Source: Perca fluviatilis
Lineage: Eukaryota > Chordata > Actinopteri > Perciformes > Percidae
NCBI RefSeq assembly: GCF_010015445.1
Contig: NC_053133.1
Span: 5,434,200-5,498,199 of the forward strand
Length of the DNA: 64,000 nt
Direction of reading: 5' to 3'
The notes under the pieces are model-generated. The model did no database searches. It saw only the letters and a list, made by a program, of their open reading frames with translations, and had not been told where the DNA came from. The position numbers were made by a program, and so were the translations under genes. Positions 47,551 to 58,539 of the stretch are shown one piece after another (position 1 is the stretch's first letter; every line of letters starts with the position of its first letter).

Positions 47551-48205
47551 CACCTGTGCAGGTGGTAGGGTCCAATTAGGGGAGGCTGAGTTAAAAGGGA
47601 GAAAGAGTGAAGGAATGGGCAGCTTGCAGAGAGGTTACTGTTTTCGTTTGAGGGTATTTTGCCCTAAAGTGAATTATTAATTTTTTTGTATTTTGGTTTG
47701 AATATGTTTTGGTGTCATTTTGCTAATAAATACACAAATTGTGCACTTTAAAAGCCTCCTCTCTTCAATCCTGACAGCGCTCTTGGTTTAAAGAAAAAGG
47801 GTCAAGGAATGGCAGTTCGTTTTGCTTTCAACCCTTTTTTGAACGGAGAGCGCCACTGAGTGGAAGATGCTTCATGAAGCTTCATTCGGACCTCACTAGA
47901 TGTCCAAATAGTGTGTCATGCTGGTTGATCAATCCCTCCCTCAATTACCCCGTCCCCATAAATAGAACCACACATTCACCATCTCATGTCAGTGATCTCT
48001 CTGTCAGCTGTGGTGGTGACGCAGGGAGCGCTGATAAAATACCAAAAGAGCACAGTCTCTGAGCTGTGAAGAGCAGCAGGAAGGAAGAGGGTTAATATAT
48101 TAAACACACTATTTACTTTGTTGAGGGCCACAGATTATTAATGAAGCTCAGCGCAAATTCTTTCAGGAAGACTTCTAAAAAACTTCAATCACCACTATCT
48201 GTCCC
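47551..48205. other. Non-coding, no gene recognised
   Basis: A palindromic ATGCTTCATGAAGCTTCAT near 47867 recalls GATGAAATGAAGCTTCATGA near 45232, possibly ends of an old element that received elements B and the hAT. Not resolved. Confidence 0.35.
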
Positions 48206-48209
48206 TTAA

Positions 48210-48372
48210 CCCTTGTGTTGTCTTCCCTACCCTTTTTTTCGACGTTTTTGATGCCTTTTTTCACACTTTGTTTTTTCTTTTTTTTAATTATTCTTCTACA
48301 CATTTTCAGCTTTTATTTCTACGTCCCATATTTTCTGATATAAAACAGATTGACCCGAAGTCAACACAAGGG
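48210..48372. mobile_element. 163-bp piggyBac-like MITE
   Basis: CCCTTGTGTTGTCTTC and, from the right, CCCTTGTGTTGACTTC are terminal repeats, flanked by TTAA at 48206-48209 and 48373-48376. TTAA target and CCC-start ends fit the piggyBac superfamily. A broken copy is at 2811-2975. Confidence 0.85.
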
Positions 48373-48376
48373 TTAA

Positions 48377-51300
48377 ACTATTCAGCTGTTAAGAGGCGTT
48401 CACTTTTCAGTAAACCAACCAGAATTGTCCATGAAACTCATGATCCAATCACAGCATGACTTCCTGCTTTAAATGTCTTCTCTCCTTGCTATCAGCTGTC
48501 TTTTCAGGCAAACGTGCAACCCTCCTCCTCCCCTTCCACCTCCGGCCATCGTCAACCACGGGCAACCTGAGTCCCTTTCTGGCAGACTGCTCCTTCGTTC
48601 GGTCTCTAGGTTCCCTCTCCACCATCACCAGTGTCTAGGCTCCATCGGGGAATATGTCAGGCTTCTCTACCCCTTTCAAATATTTTTAACGATGGCGTCT
48701 AATCCCCAAAGACTCTGTACATTTCTTATTGTGCATATGTACAATAAATCTTTGCATATCTGCACCGAAGTCTCTCCTGCTTAAAATGTGTAAAATATGG
48801 CTCAGCCAATAACTTTTTACCTTTTAAAACACTGATCTTCCCCTTAAATTAACAATCAAAACTTTTTTACATGGACTAGTGCAGACTGTACGAGTGGTAT
48901 TTCTCTCTAGAGCCTGACACTGTATTTCTGTATATCATCAATTATGATGTGTTTGGGAGCTCAGGCACCCACAAGTAATTGTGAGCACCAGTAGAGAATC
49001 ACACAGAGGGGTGACTTTATTGGGGGAAAAACAATTATTCAGTGAAGATACTGTGTGTTGTGAATCTGTAACGTTCCATTTTGTGAAAACTCTAAATCTG
49101 GCCTTTCTCATCTGACTTGTATCATACATTGTTACACTGTTCTCCTTCCTGAAGATTCAGAGGGGGCAACTGCACACAGAGATCACTGTCTATGTAAATA
49201 TGTTCAGTTCCATTCTGCCACCACAGTAACAGAGAGAGAGAGAGGCATGACATTTAAATCAGCAGATTAGTCTAAAGGTTTCCTGTAGGTGGTTTTTGAC
49301 CCAAATGGCTCACATCTAATCAAATTTGCCTCATAGTGGATTGCATTACTTTGTCATTTGTTTAAATCTCCTTAATGTACTGATTAGGGTTGGATGCAGA
49401 AACCTTCATGAACGACCAGTATCTACCGGACCGAATAGCAACGTGGATTTCAGTGCCTCCCATACCTTTGGCCATGCTGATGTATTAATGGGGCTGATTT
49501 ATTTCAGCATCACATAAATGAGTAATGTAACAATCAGATACAGAATGCATACTCTATGTGGAATTGGCATACAGTGTGTAAAATGTATTCTTATAAAAAA
49601 GGACATCTACATTTTGTATGGCTGCACATTTTACAATCAAAACGGAAAAGATGTAGTTGTGCGTCATTTCGTACACATCCAAAAATTCAGCCTGACATAC
49701 TGCATTTGGTATTTTACTAGAATCGCAATTAAGGCTTTAAGAGTTTGAACAATATTAAAAAGATGTAATGATGGACACAATGCTGTGTTGAATAGGTTAG
49801 AAGACATTTCTGAAATGGAGCTTCTAATATTCAGTACATCGCTGCAGTATTCACTTTCTTTTGTAATTCCAAAATTTCACATAAACATCCCCAGGAATTT
49901 GACTCTTGACAAGATGTGAAACCCTTCATCCAAAGCTGTGTGACTAAGCGTGTACCCGCTGTAGTGTGAAGGCAGTGCGCTATACCGAATGTTTAAGAAC
50001 ATTTGCATCGGAGAAATTCCGTTCCTCAATAACCTGCTCACATCTTTATCGTCCTGTATTCATGGAAGGAAAATACATTTTCCTCTAACCTCTAACAGCT
50101 GTGGGACTTTGCATTGAGTTCCCTCTTTTCTCCCTTACGGCAGATCAATCCATCTGCCCTTCCTCTGTAGAACAAAGATGCCACATCTGAAAGAGAGATA
50201 AAACAAACCGAACAAATGCAGTACCTCCGGAGCATGGCGTCACGTATATTGGTAAATCTATGATAAAGTCACAAAAGGAATCCCTCTCCCTTGAAGAATC
50301 GGAGATACCCTGCCTGTATCTGTCGGGCTGAGCACACAAAGAGAATAAATCGCCCCTGTTCATGTGGGAGTCAAGCTTTGAACATTCACGCTTCCTTCCT
50401 GTTAACAATTGCTACTTAGATAGAAGCTGTTTAGGGAGAAAGTGTTGAAGGTAGTTCGACAAACACAAATGCCTCTGTACTCTAAACACATACATATACA
50501 GAGAGTTGTACATGCAGTAAGTCAGCACAGTTTTTTCACATCAAGTTCAACTTTCATCAACTTTGACCTGCACATTTGTGCCTTCGGCAAATAGCAAGCG
50601 ATCTTGACAGTGCTGGCCTTTGAGCGAACAGAGAGCCAGAAAGTCCAAAATGAATACCCTATCGTAGTTTTTTAGCTCTGTTACACCCTTCACTTTTATG
50701 TAACCTCCTCTGCCAGAGCAAACATATTCTACAAAAGAGGAATTGCTTTAACAGTTACAGAAGTCAATGGTAGCAAGGGTTAGGTGTTTAGGGTTAGGGT
50801 TAGAACGTGGAATTTCCCTTTATCCCTTTAGAGAGTGAGCTAAGCTAAGTTTGCTTACTATATGTTAGCAAGCTTGCTAGCTCAGAGAAAATTTTTCCTC
50901 CCTCTTCAATACATTTTTAATGAACGAAATGTCACGGTTGAGTGGAGCAGATTAACCCAAACACAGGAGACTACAGACAACAGCCACTGAAAGATCACTC
51001 CTTATTACAGGATTAGTGCAGGCAAGGCAATCTGGCCTCACCATAACAAAACCAAGGATCCAAACAAAAAGGGAAGCCATGACTTAAATACACAACAACA
51101 TACGTACGTATGACTTCAGAACTTACCAGGTAGTCTTTTCCTAAAGAAAGTTTCTTTTCTGTCCGCTCTCTGTAAATAATGAGGTATTATTAACATCAAT
51201 ACGGGTTGTAATCAGCTGCTTGTACAAACAAGAGTTTTTTTGGGGAGGGCTGTGACGGCCCTGGGCCTGTCGTACATGTGTACTGTGGTTTGTCTTGTCA

Positions 51301-52076
51301 ACTTGCAGGTGTAGCAGAGGCGATAATGAGATGACTGGGAGCACCTGGCCGGTCCTCCCAGGCTATTTAACCCAGCCTGCCCCGACCACCCACCAGCATG
51401 ATTTCTCTCTGTTTAGGTTTTCCCTTTGTTAACTACTGACAACATGCACATCAGTCTTGAATTTAGAGACTGTTTCAGTAAGAGTCCCATGGGCAGCTGA
51501 TGGGCTGACAGTGTGTATTTTAGAAAACATACTTTGTAAAATATTGCCAGCTGAGGGTTTTCACATAGTAAAACCCCACTGGTCCTCATTGTTTCAAATC
51601 TGACTTCTCCATTGTCCACCAGAGCTCTGATTGTACTCTGAACTAGATCACAAAGAGTATCAGAGACTCTAAAATGAAATGATTACAATTCAAAGTTGCT
51701 CCTGTCCACGTCGATGAACTGAACTTTCCGTCAGATGAACAAAAGAGTCAAAAACTCTTTTGTTCTCATACAGTATCTAATGAGAAGAAGAACTCCTGAT
51801 GCCTTGATTTAGCAGCAGGTCAGAGTTGATGTACTTCATGTGGGCCGATTGAGGCAGCTGAGGAAGTTAATTGAGTTTTTTCGGCTTGTTGACAGGAGTT
51901 GTTTTCAACGCTTCTAAAAAAGTGATGTAAATCCTACAGTAGTTGGCGGAGCTGCAATGATGCTAGTTAATTGTGAAGCTGTCTAATTTGCAGATGCCCC
52001 GCTGGTAAAGGCCTCCCAGACTCACCTTCTCTCCTGTCAAACACCCCAACTGGTAATTATGGACTAATTACGCACA
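48377..52076. other. Non-coding, long stretch with few repeats
   Basis: No gene or clear element was recognised over 3.7 kb. Short frames (48473-48784, 49518-49748, 50408-50145) have no domains. 51820-52065 is dense in TAATTA/TTAATTG cores (AAGTTAATTGAG, CTAGTTAATTGTG, GGTAATTATGGACTAATTAC), the composition of homeodomain-bound regulatory DNA, a visual impression only. 51250-51420 contains a TGTGACGGCCC start and a short pyrimidine-rich end that could be an LTR scrap, unproven. Confidence 0.35.
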
Positions 52077-52077
52077 T

Positions 52078-52119
<42 letters not shown>
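52077..52119. repeat. (CA)n microsatellite
   Basis: About 21 CA units. Confidence 0.96.
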
Positions 52120-52713
52120 CACACATACAACACAAGCACGTGGTGAGCTTCTGAGCAGCACATACACACTTGTCTAGAAAACCTTTTTGTAACTTGGATA
52201 AATCGAGGAGAGACTTCTGTGCTTTGTAGTAAATTACATTTGTCACATCAGTCTTTGGAAACGTAATACTGTAAATGAGCCAATTTGAATGTGTTGATGA
52301 TGGGTTTTTAGTTTAGATGGTAATAGTGGACCTTCAGGTTTTATCGTACAGTAGTTTTGACTCTTTTCTCTGCTCTACTGTTTTAGCTGTAGTAGTGTTT
52401 TTTTAGTTGGTTACACACATTTCTCTACTCTGAGTTGGCTTTTTCAAAACTGTTTAGACATTTTTCTTGACTGACATGCATCTCATCACAATTTCACAAT
52501 CAAAATGGCAAAATGGCAAAACAATGGCAATGGTTACTCCAACCACCCCAGCCCTGGAACTGCACTACCAGGCTCAGGGTCACCCAAATCTTGACCACTC
52601 GAGTTGTAACTTTGTCATTTTACTCCCATCAAACTGATACTTGGACATGGTCACTTGGTGGTTTACTTTTACATTTCTGTATATATCTACTGTATGTATA
52701 TATATATATATTA
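52120..52713. other. Non-coding, no gene recognised
   Basis: Nothing supported apart from the short (TA)n at 52697-52711 beside the hAT end. Confidence 0.45.
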
Positions 52714-53338
52714 ATGGTGTGACGAGATCTCGTTTTACGAGATCTCGCGAGATCTCGCGTGACGAGATTTCTCGTCGAGGTGAAAAGAGTGAAAGAGTGA
52801 CAGACAAGACGAACACAATATGTAAACATTGTAAGAAAGAAATGCAGTAGTTAGTAGAGAGCTGTGGTGGTGCTGTAAGTGTTTTTGCATAGTGCTCGTG
52901 TTAGCCGCGGTATACGGCATTTTTTTCTTACAATGTTTACATAATCGTGTTCGTCTTGTCTGTACTCTTTTGGCCGTTTCTTTTATTTCCGCAGGAAAAC
53001 CAAAATGTTGCCACACAAATGATTTAAAAGTGGCAGGGGGATTTTCAATAGTAATTCCACGCTCCATCACGCTGACATCACATCGCCTCACGAGACAACT
53101 TTTCACCGCGACGAGAAATCTCGTCTTGTTCTCATGAACCCAATCTCGTGATGTGGATCGTCTCGTGGAGTAAGCGTCTTGTCACACCCCTAGCTTGTAA
53201 CCTTGGTTCTCTGAGTAAAGACTATTTTTCCCAGTCATATTTCTTAACTGAAGTTTTCTTTAAATTAGTGTTAAAATCGCGTCTCGCTCTCGTGACCCCA
53301 ATCTCGTGTCTCGTGAGCGAGTGTCTCGTCACACCCCT
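52714..53338 (-). mobile_element. hAT-type element with BED zinc finger relic
   Basis: The left end ATGGTGTGACGAGATCTCG and the right end, read inward, AGGGGTGTGACGAGACACTC are inverted repeats. A second right-type end (GTCTTGTCACACCCCTAGC, 53177-53195) lies inside, so two related elements or a duplicated end are combined. Left subterminal DNA is strongly palindromic (ACGAGATCTCGCGAGATCTCG). The flanks are (TA)n so the duplication cannot be judged. Confidence 0.7.
52735..53106 (-). pseudogene. hAT transposase N-terminus with BED-type zinc finger
   Basis: The frame of 123 codons contains SFVWQHFGFPAE, then LCKHCKKKMPYTAANTSTM and QKHLQHHH. The two Cys in CKHC and the two His in HLQHHH match the BED zinc finger that precedes the catalytic domain in hAT transposases and binds the element ends. 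After the finger, the protein runs into terminal-repeat sequence; no catalytic domain exists. BED-containing host proteins are an alternative, excluded by the surrounding terminal repeats. Confidence 0.75.
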
Positions 53339-53518
53339 AATATATATATGTGTATATATATATATATGAAGCTATAGCATAGGTTCAGTCAGGAAGACTT
53401 TTGCTTGCTTAGGCCTTCTCCCTGTAGAGTCTAAGTACCAAAGACTTTCTTTATCACGTATCGTCTAAACATTCATCTTTACTTTGTTCACTTGTCTCTC
53501 CTGTTTGAAAAAAAAAAA

Positions 53519-53553
<35 letters not shown>

Positions 53554-53559
53554 TATACT

Positions 53560-53660
53560 TGGTGCGGCAGCGGGGCAACGGTGGTGAGGAAAAACCTTTT
53601 AACAGAGAAACCTCAGGCAGACCCTGACTCACGATAGGCAGCCATCTACCACTTCTTACT
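53560..53660 (-). repeat. LINE 3' UTR scrap
   Basis: GTGAGGAAAAACC, AGAAACCTCAGGCAGACCC and GATAGGCAG resemble 37613-37680 (GCGAGGAAAAACTCCC, GAAACCTCGGACAGACCC, GTAGGCGG) in the LINE 3' UTR at 37.5 kb. An (AT)n/(AG)n tract at 53519-53555 precedes it. Confidence 0.4.
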
Positions 53661-54149
53661 ACAAAGAGTGCTTTTAACTGTTTCTTAATAGGAAAATATG
53701 ATTTATTTCTAATATTTAATTCATTTGATCAGACTTCTCTCTCCTTATTTCCTTTTTTGTCTTTGTAAAAAGTATCATCATGTTTTGGCAGCCCTCCATG
53801 GAGTCTGTCTTGTTATCCCACATGCTATCATCATCATCAGAGCATCTGAGCCTCCAGCTTCTCCCTCCACGACCCTACATAATATTTAGTCGGCCTGGCC
53901 CTGGTCCAGCTGCTGAATGCAAATAGATGTTGTGCTCTGCTGAGGGGAAATATTGTCCATGTTTTGCTCAACACAAGGAAGTGGCATGCCAAGCCCCCTT
54001 TCAGGGTCAGAGCTTGGTGCCGTGGAGAGAAAAGCATAGTGTCCTTCACTCAGAGCTGGATGGCTTCTCCACTCTGCTGCTCTGCTCTGCTCTGTGTGTG
54101 AGGCACCATACACCCATGATCAACAGGTGGCAACAATGTACATTTACTC
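53661..54149. other. Non-coding, no gene recognised
   Basis: Only overlapping short frames on both strands (53837-54172), with no domain. Confidence 0.4.
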
Positions 54150-54160
54150 AAGCACTGAAC

Positions 54161-54781
54161 TTACAAGTGTGAGGAACATTTTTTTTTTTTTTTTTTTAAT
54201 AATGTATTTATTGTATTTATATTATTTCTGTCACAAACCCCCCCAAAAAAGATCCCAAACACATCATAATTGATGATATACAGAAATACAGTGTCAGGCT
54301 CTAGAGCGAAATATGAAAATGCACGATCACCTCTTGTTTTAAAACGTGTTCTAGGAACAATTAAGAGTTCCTGACTTGAAGACCTCAGAGAGCGACCAGG
54401 AGTGTGTGCGTACAGTAGATCCTGGATGTACGAGGGCGCTTGGCCACGTAAGGCTCTATAGGTAATAGTTAAAATTTTAAAATGCACTCTAAAACCAATC
54501 GGTAGCCAGTGAAGAGCCTTAAGCACAGGAGTAATGTGCGACCTCCTGCCGGTCTTAGATAAAAGTCTTGCTGCTGCATTCTGTACGACTTGCAGTTTGT
54601 CCAAGGATGATTTGTTTAAGCAGGTGTATAGTACATTGCAATAATCCAAACGAGAAGAAACAAAAGCATGAACAAGCATCTCCATCTCTCTTTGAGAAAC
54701 CACAGATCTAATTTTAGCAATGTTCCTGAGATGGAAAAAACAGGAACAAACCACGGACTTCACATGACTGTTAAAACACAT
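54161..54781 (-). pseudogene. LINE C-terminal domain, downstream of the insertion
   Basis: The 206-codon frame begins MCFNSHVKSVVCSCFFHLRN, then VSSRLDYCNVLYTCLNKSSL, HITPVLKALHWLPIGFRVHF, YRALRGQAPSYIQDLL and LIVPRTRFKTRGDRAFSYFA. These are the conserved post-RT blocks of L2-type LINEs. It joins in frame with DKS from 55774-55790 when the TA-flanked insert and one TA are discounted. The expected APLLWNSLP block is replaced by a short divergent end. Confidence 0.8.
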
Positions 54782-54782
54782 A

Positions 54783-55771
54783 CTGTATTTTCCGCACTAT
54801 AAGGCACACTTAAAAGCCTTTAATTTTCTCAAAAAACGACAGTGCGCCTTATAATCCGGAGCGCCTTATATATGGATCAACCTCTCGGATCACTGCCCTG
54901 TTGACGGGACACTGCGTCGCTGTAACCTCAATAAAACTTCCACTCATTCGCGTTTTTATAACTTTAAAGCATAAAATATTCAAAATATACAGCCATGCGA
55001 CACACCAATTGAAAGCTTAGCCTCTAATGATTAACTTAAGCCCACATACAAAGCATACGATGATTTATAGCAGTTACACAACTGTTACAAAGTAAACAAT
55101 TTACAATAAAACAATTTAGCCATAATCTGCGCAGCTGTCGAGAGTGCATCCATACCTGATTTCATTGTCCTTTCAGCAACAAAGTGGTATTTTGGCCAAA
55201 ACTTGATTTTCATAAATCCACAAAAGTCCAAGGAAATGTAATATCCAAGCTTTATATTCCAAAACGATCTGTTCGCCTCACAATGTTGAAGTTTCTGGCC
55301 GAATCACAACGGAAAAACGCGTTTTCCATTTCCATTCCATTCACTTGTCATCGTCGCTAGCTTCTCTGCCCAGCTTGCTACATGATCGATGTGGGCGTCA
55401 TCGTATTCCCTAGCTTCTAAGCTTTCGATTGGTAGCGGACAAGCCGATGACAACATGTCAGGGACCACGTTGAGACGATCGCTATTTAATCGGACCACTG
55501 AGATTTAAATGTTAGAAGGAGGGAGTGAACGGAGTTGTCAGAACGCTTCATAAAGTTTGACTTTATCTGACGGTTTTGTTGACATTCCCTTTAGCACAGC
55601 TCCATCTAGTGGATGCATAACGCAACCCCAGTCAAACATTTGACTGCAGTATCTTCTATTCTATGCGCCTTATAATCCGGTGCGCCCTATATATGAAAAA
55701 AGTTCTAAAATAGGCCATTCATTGAAGGTGCGCCTTATAATCCGGTGCGCTTTATAGTGCGGAAAATACGG
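54783..55771. mobile_element. 989-bp TA-flanked DNA element in the LINE ORF
   Basis: CTGTATTTTCCGCACTATAA at the left and, from the right, CCGTATTTTCCGCACTATAA are the terminal repeats, bounded by TA at 54781-54782 and 55772-55773. Subterminal repeats of GCGCCTTATAATCCGG occur on both sides. TA targets point to Tc1/mariner or pogo-like elements. No transposase was found; the interior is non-coding. Confidence 0.85.
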
Positions 55772-55815
55772 TAGATTTGTCAAAAATGACACCCAGATTA
55801 CGCACAGCATTGCGG

Positions 55816-58491
55816 TCAGATACTGATAGTCCCAATAGCCTGCTTAATCCTAGGGGTAATATTATCTGGGGCAAAGATCATCACCTCAGTTTTGTTAGAG
55901 TTTAATTGCAGGAAATTGTCAGCCATCCATTCGTTAATGGAGGCTAAACAATTATGCAATAATGACAGTTTGTCTAGCTTATCAGGGCCGAAAGATAAAT
56001 ATAATTGGATATCATCAGCATAACAATGGTAAGATATACCTTCAAAACTACCAATAATCTTACCAAGAGGAAGCATATAAAGACTGAATAGCAAAGGGCC
56101 AAGCACAGAACCTTGGGGCACACCACAAGACAAAGAAGCAGAGTCTGACATGTAAGTTCCCATAGCTACAGAAAAACTCCTGTCTGAAAGATAGGAAGAA
56201 AACCATTCCAGGGCTGATCCAGTAATGCCCACCGTTGTTTTCAGTCTGTCAATCAGAGTGCAGTGATCCACAGTATCGAACGCTGCACTCAGATCCAGAA
56301 GGACTAGAACAGAACATTTACCCCCATCAGCAGCCATCAGAATATCATTAGAGACTTTTAGGAGAGTAGTCTCAGTTGAATGTTTTTTTCGAAAGCCAGA
56401 CTGAAATTTGTCAAATATATCATTGGAATCCAGAACTTTATTTAGCTGGCTCGCAACAACCTTTTCTAAAATTTTTGAAATAAAAGGCAATTTAGAAATA
56501 GGCCTGTAGTTTATAAACGAAGCTGCATCAAGATTATTCTTTTTCAATATAGGCTCGACAACAGCATGCTTAAAACAGCTAGGGACCTGGCCCAGCTGAA
56601 GAGATAAATTTAAAATTGAAACCAAACATGGTCCAAGCAGATGTATGGATTTTAAAAGTAAAGATGTTGGTAAAATATAAACTGGACTTTGGGAAGGTTT
56701 CATCGAGCCCACTAGCTTAATAAAATCATTCAGGGACAAGGGGCAAAAGGAGTCCAGTACTGAAAGTCTCTGATGAGTAACATTATGGGGGCTTACTGAT
56801 GGAATTATGCCTGCCCTGATAGCACTAACCTTGTCCACAAAATGAGACAAAAAATGGTTGCAGTCCACATTTGAAAACACAGGGACAGTACACTTGGCGG
56901 GGGAAACAATATTGTTAATAGTCTCAAACAGAGCTTTAGGATTGTTTTTACAGGAAGAAATCAGCTTCGTAAAATAAGAGGCTCTAGCCTCCTTGATCGT
57001 TTCATTTAGGTCAATTAAGAGCTCTTTAAGATACAGGCGATGGACTTGGAGCTGAGTTACTTTCCATAAACGCTCAGTTCTCCGACAGATACGCCTCAAG
57101 CTGCGAATGGCGTCATTCATCCACGGGGTTGTATTAACAGAGGGTAATTCTCTAATTTTAAGAGGCGCCACTTTATTCAGCAGCAGGGTGCAATGATCCA
57201 GAAACGACTGTGCATATGCATCGACATCATTCGAACTAAAAACCGAGCTTAAATCAAATGCAGCTGAAACTTTCTCAACAGTGAGCTGGTTAATAAAACG
57301 TGAGCTGGACGCCCGTTTAGCAGGCACAGGATCCTCATAACAAACAAGATCAAATGAGATGTATTTGTGATCACTAACACATACATCATCGATGCAAACA
57401 TTATTAATGTTCAAACCATGAGAAAAAACAAGATCTAGCGTATGTCCCTCGATGTGCGTAGGACGGAAGACATGCTGAGTAAAATTAAAAGATTCAGTGA
57501 TATTTACGAATTCAACAGCATTTTTGCAGGTATCATCATCCATATTAATATTAAAATCCCCAGCAATAATCACTTTTTCCAGCTTAATGGTGGATGATAA
57601 GAAATCAGAAAAATCCTTAAGAAAAGATGCCACTGGCCCAGGTGGCCGATAAATTAAAATACAATAAAATATACTAAAACGGCCAACTTTAGTAATCTGT
57701 AGTTCAAAGGAAGAGTACGTGCCAGCGCTCATTAACTGGCAGATAAAATGTTTTTTAAACACCACAGCAAGACCTCCACCTCGGCCCGTGAGTCTTGGGG
57801 TGCTGATAAAAGTACAGTCCGCAGGACAGAGCTCATTCAAGTGATAATATTCCAAATCCCGTTGCCATGTTTCCGTAAGCAACATAAAGTCCATGTTTTT
57901 GGAAGTAAATAAATCACAGAGCAAAAGAGACTTATTTGCAATTGAACGGGCATTTATTAAACCCATCCTGAGCGATGTAGGAGCACCTGAAGCAGAGAGA
58001 GAGGCTCGCGACAGTGACCTCAGATGCACGGAACACACACTGCGGCCAGAGGCAGGTTTTCTCCGGGACACCCGAACCAGAGCACTGGGGGCGTCGAGGA
58101 ACACAGAGCGAAGACATGACGGCCTGGAGTCGCAGTCAAAGACCCGCAGCTTCCGGAGCTTTTTCAGGTGAACTTGTCTCCCTGCCCTTTTTCCTCGCTT
58201 TCTCTGCCGTTTACGAGTGGGTCGTATTTGGCCCTCTCCATGCCGCATACAGACAGCCGATGCAGATGGACAGACAAACGGGGCTATAAACTCACCCGTA
58301 ACACTCCAAGTACATCCACCACCGCACCCCCCCATAGAGGATCGGATCAGCAGCAGTGTTTGGCGATCGTACACCCACGCCGTTGACAAAACATTTGTTG
58401 ACAAACTCAGTAGCAATATAGCGCAGGAAACAAACAAAACAAGACGGGACGAGCAACCAGCAGCAGCGGCGAAGCCAAACACAGGCGCCAT
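55816..58491 (-). CDS. LINE endonuclease-reverse transcriptase, 891 codons (3'-truncated by frameshift)
   Basis: Residues 1-175 have a hydrophobic start and a basic patch (RPTRKRQRKRGKRAGR, 90-105). Residues 176-385 form an exonuclease-endonuclease-phosphatase domain that nicks target DNA: NARSIANKS (180-188), LTETW (205-209), GDFNINMD (311-318), SDHKYISFD (373-381). The reverse transcriptase covers about 600-850: INYRPISKLPF, FQSGFRKKHSTET, LLDLSAAFDTVDH with the first catalytic Asp, GVPQGSVLGPLLFSLYM and YADDIQLY (from 824) with the Asp pair. The frame ends at TISI; one base later in phase, SDRNAVRNLGVIFDKS continues the normal protein. The first Met is the only one before the domains in a plausible 5' position. 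Enzymatically all key residues shown are intact, but the C-terminal part is separated. Confidence 0.85.
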   Translation of the reverse strand: MAPVFGFAAAAGCSSRLVLFVSCAILLLSLSTNVLSTAWVYDRQTLLLIRSSMGGCGGGCTWSVTGEFIAPFVCPSASAVCMRHGEGQIRPTRKRQRKRGKRAGRQVHLKKLRKLRVFDCDSRPSCLRSVFLDAPSALVRVSRRKPASGRSVCSVHLRSLSRASLSASGAPTSLRMGLINARSIANKSLLLCDLFTSKNMDFMLLTETWQRDLEYYHLNELCPADCTFISTPRLTGRGGGLAVVFKKHFICQLMSAGTYSSFELQITKVGRFSIFYCILIYRPPGPVASFLKDFSDFLSSTIKLEKVIIAGDFNINMDDDTCKNAVEFVNITESFNFTQHVFRPTHIEGHTLDLVFSHGLNINNVCIDDVCVSDHKYISFDLVCYEDPVPAKRASSSRFINQLTVEKVSAAFDLSSVFSSNDVDAYAQSFLDHCTLLLNKVAPLKIRELPSVNTTPWMNDAIRSLRRICRRTERLWKVTQLQVHRLYLKELLIDLNETIKEARASYFTKLISSCKNNPKALFETINNIVSPAKCTVPVFSNVDCNHFLSHFVDKVSAIRAGIIPSVSPHNVTHQRLSVLDSFCPLSLNDFIKLVGSMKPSQSPVYILPTSLLLKSIHLLGPCLVSILNLSLQLGQVPSCFKHAVVEPILKKNNLDAASFINYRPISKLPFISKILEKVVASQLNKVLDSNDIFDKFQSGFRKKHSTETTLLKVSNDILMAADGGKCSVLVLLDLSAAFDTVDHCTLIDRLKTTVGITGSALEWFSSYLSDRSFSVAMGTYMSDSASLSCGVPQGSVLGPLLFSLYMLPLGKIIGSFEGISYHCYADDIQLYLSFGPDKLDKLSLLHNCLASINEWMADNFLQLNSNKTEVMIFAPDNITPRIKQAIGTISI

Positions 58492-58539
58492 GCCGGAAGT
58501 TGAGTTAAAAGGCTAGAGAAGCAAGACATATTCCCCCCG

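Larger units (their letters stand above)
54150..58500 (-). mobile_element. Near full-length L2/CR1-type LINE
   Basis: Read on the minus strand, one long coding region (58491 down to about 54200) contains an N-terminal basic region, an AP endonuclease, a reverse transcriptase and a C-terminal LINE domain, ending in an A-run at 54197-54179. It is broken by one frameshift near 55830 and by a 989-bp DNA element. The 5' flank beyond 58500 joins Rex3 sequence. It is the least decayed retroelement of the window. Confidence 0.85.

Noticed and set aside
51170..51420. LTR of a Gypsy-type retrotransposon
   Set aside because: Only a TGTGACGG-like start was noticed; no matching second LTR, primer-binding site or gag/pol sequence was found.
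57893..58516. Plus-strand reading frames of 60-99 codons
   Set aside because: They lie antisense to the GC-rich 5' part of the LINE ORF and have no domain.
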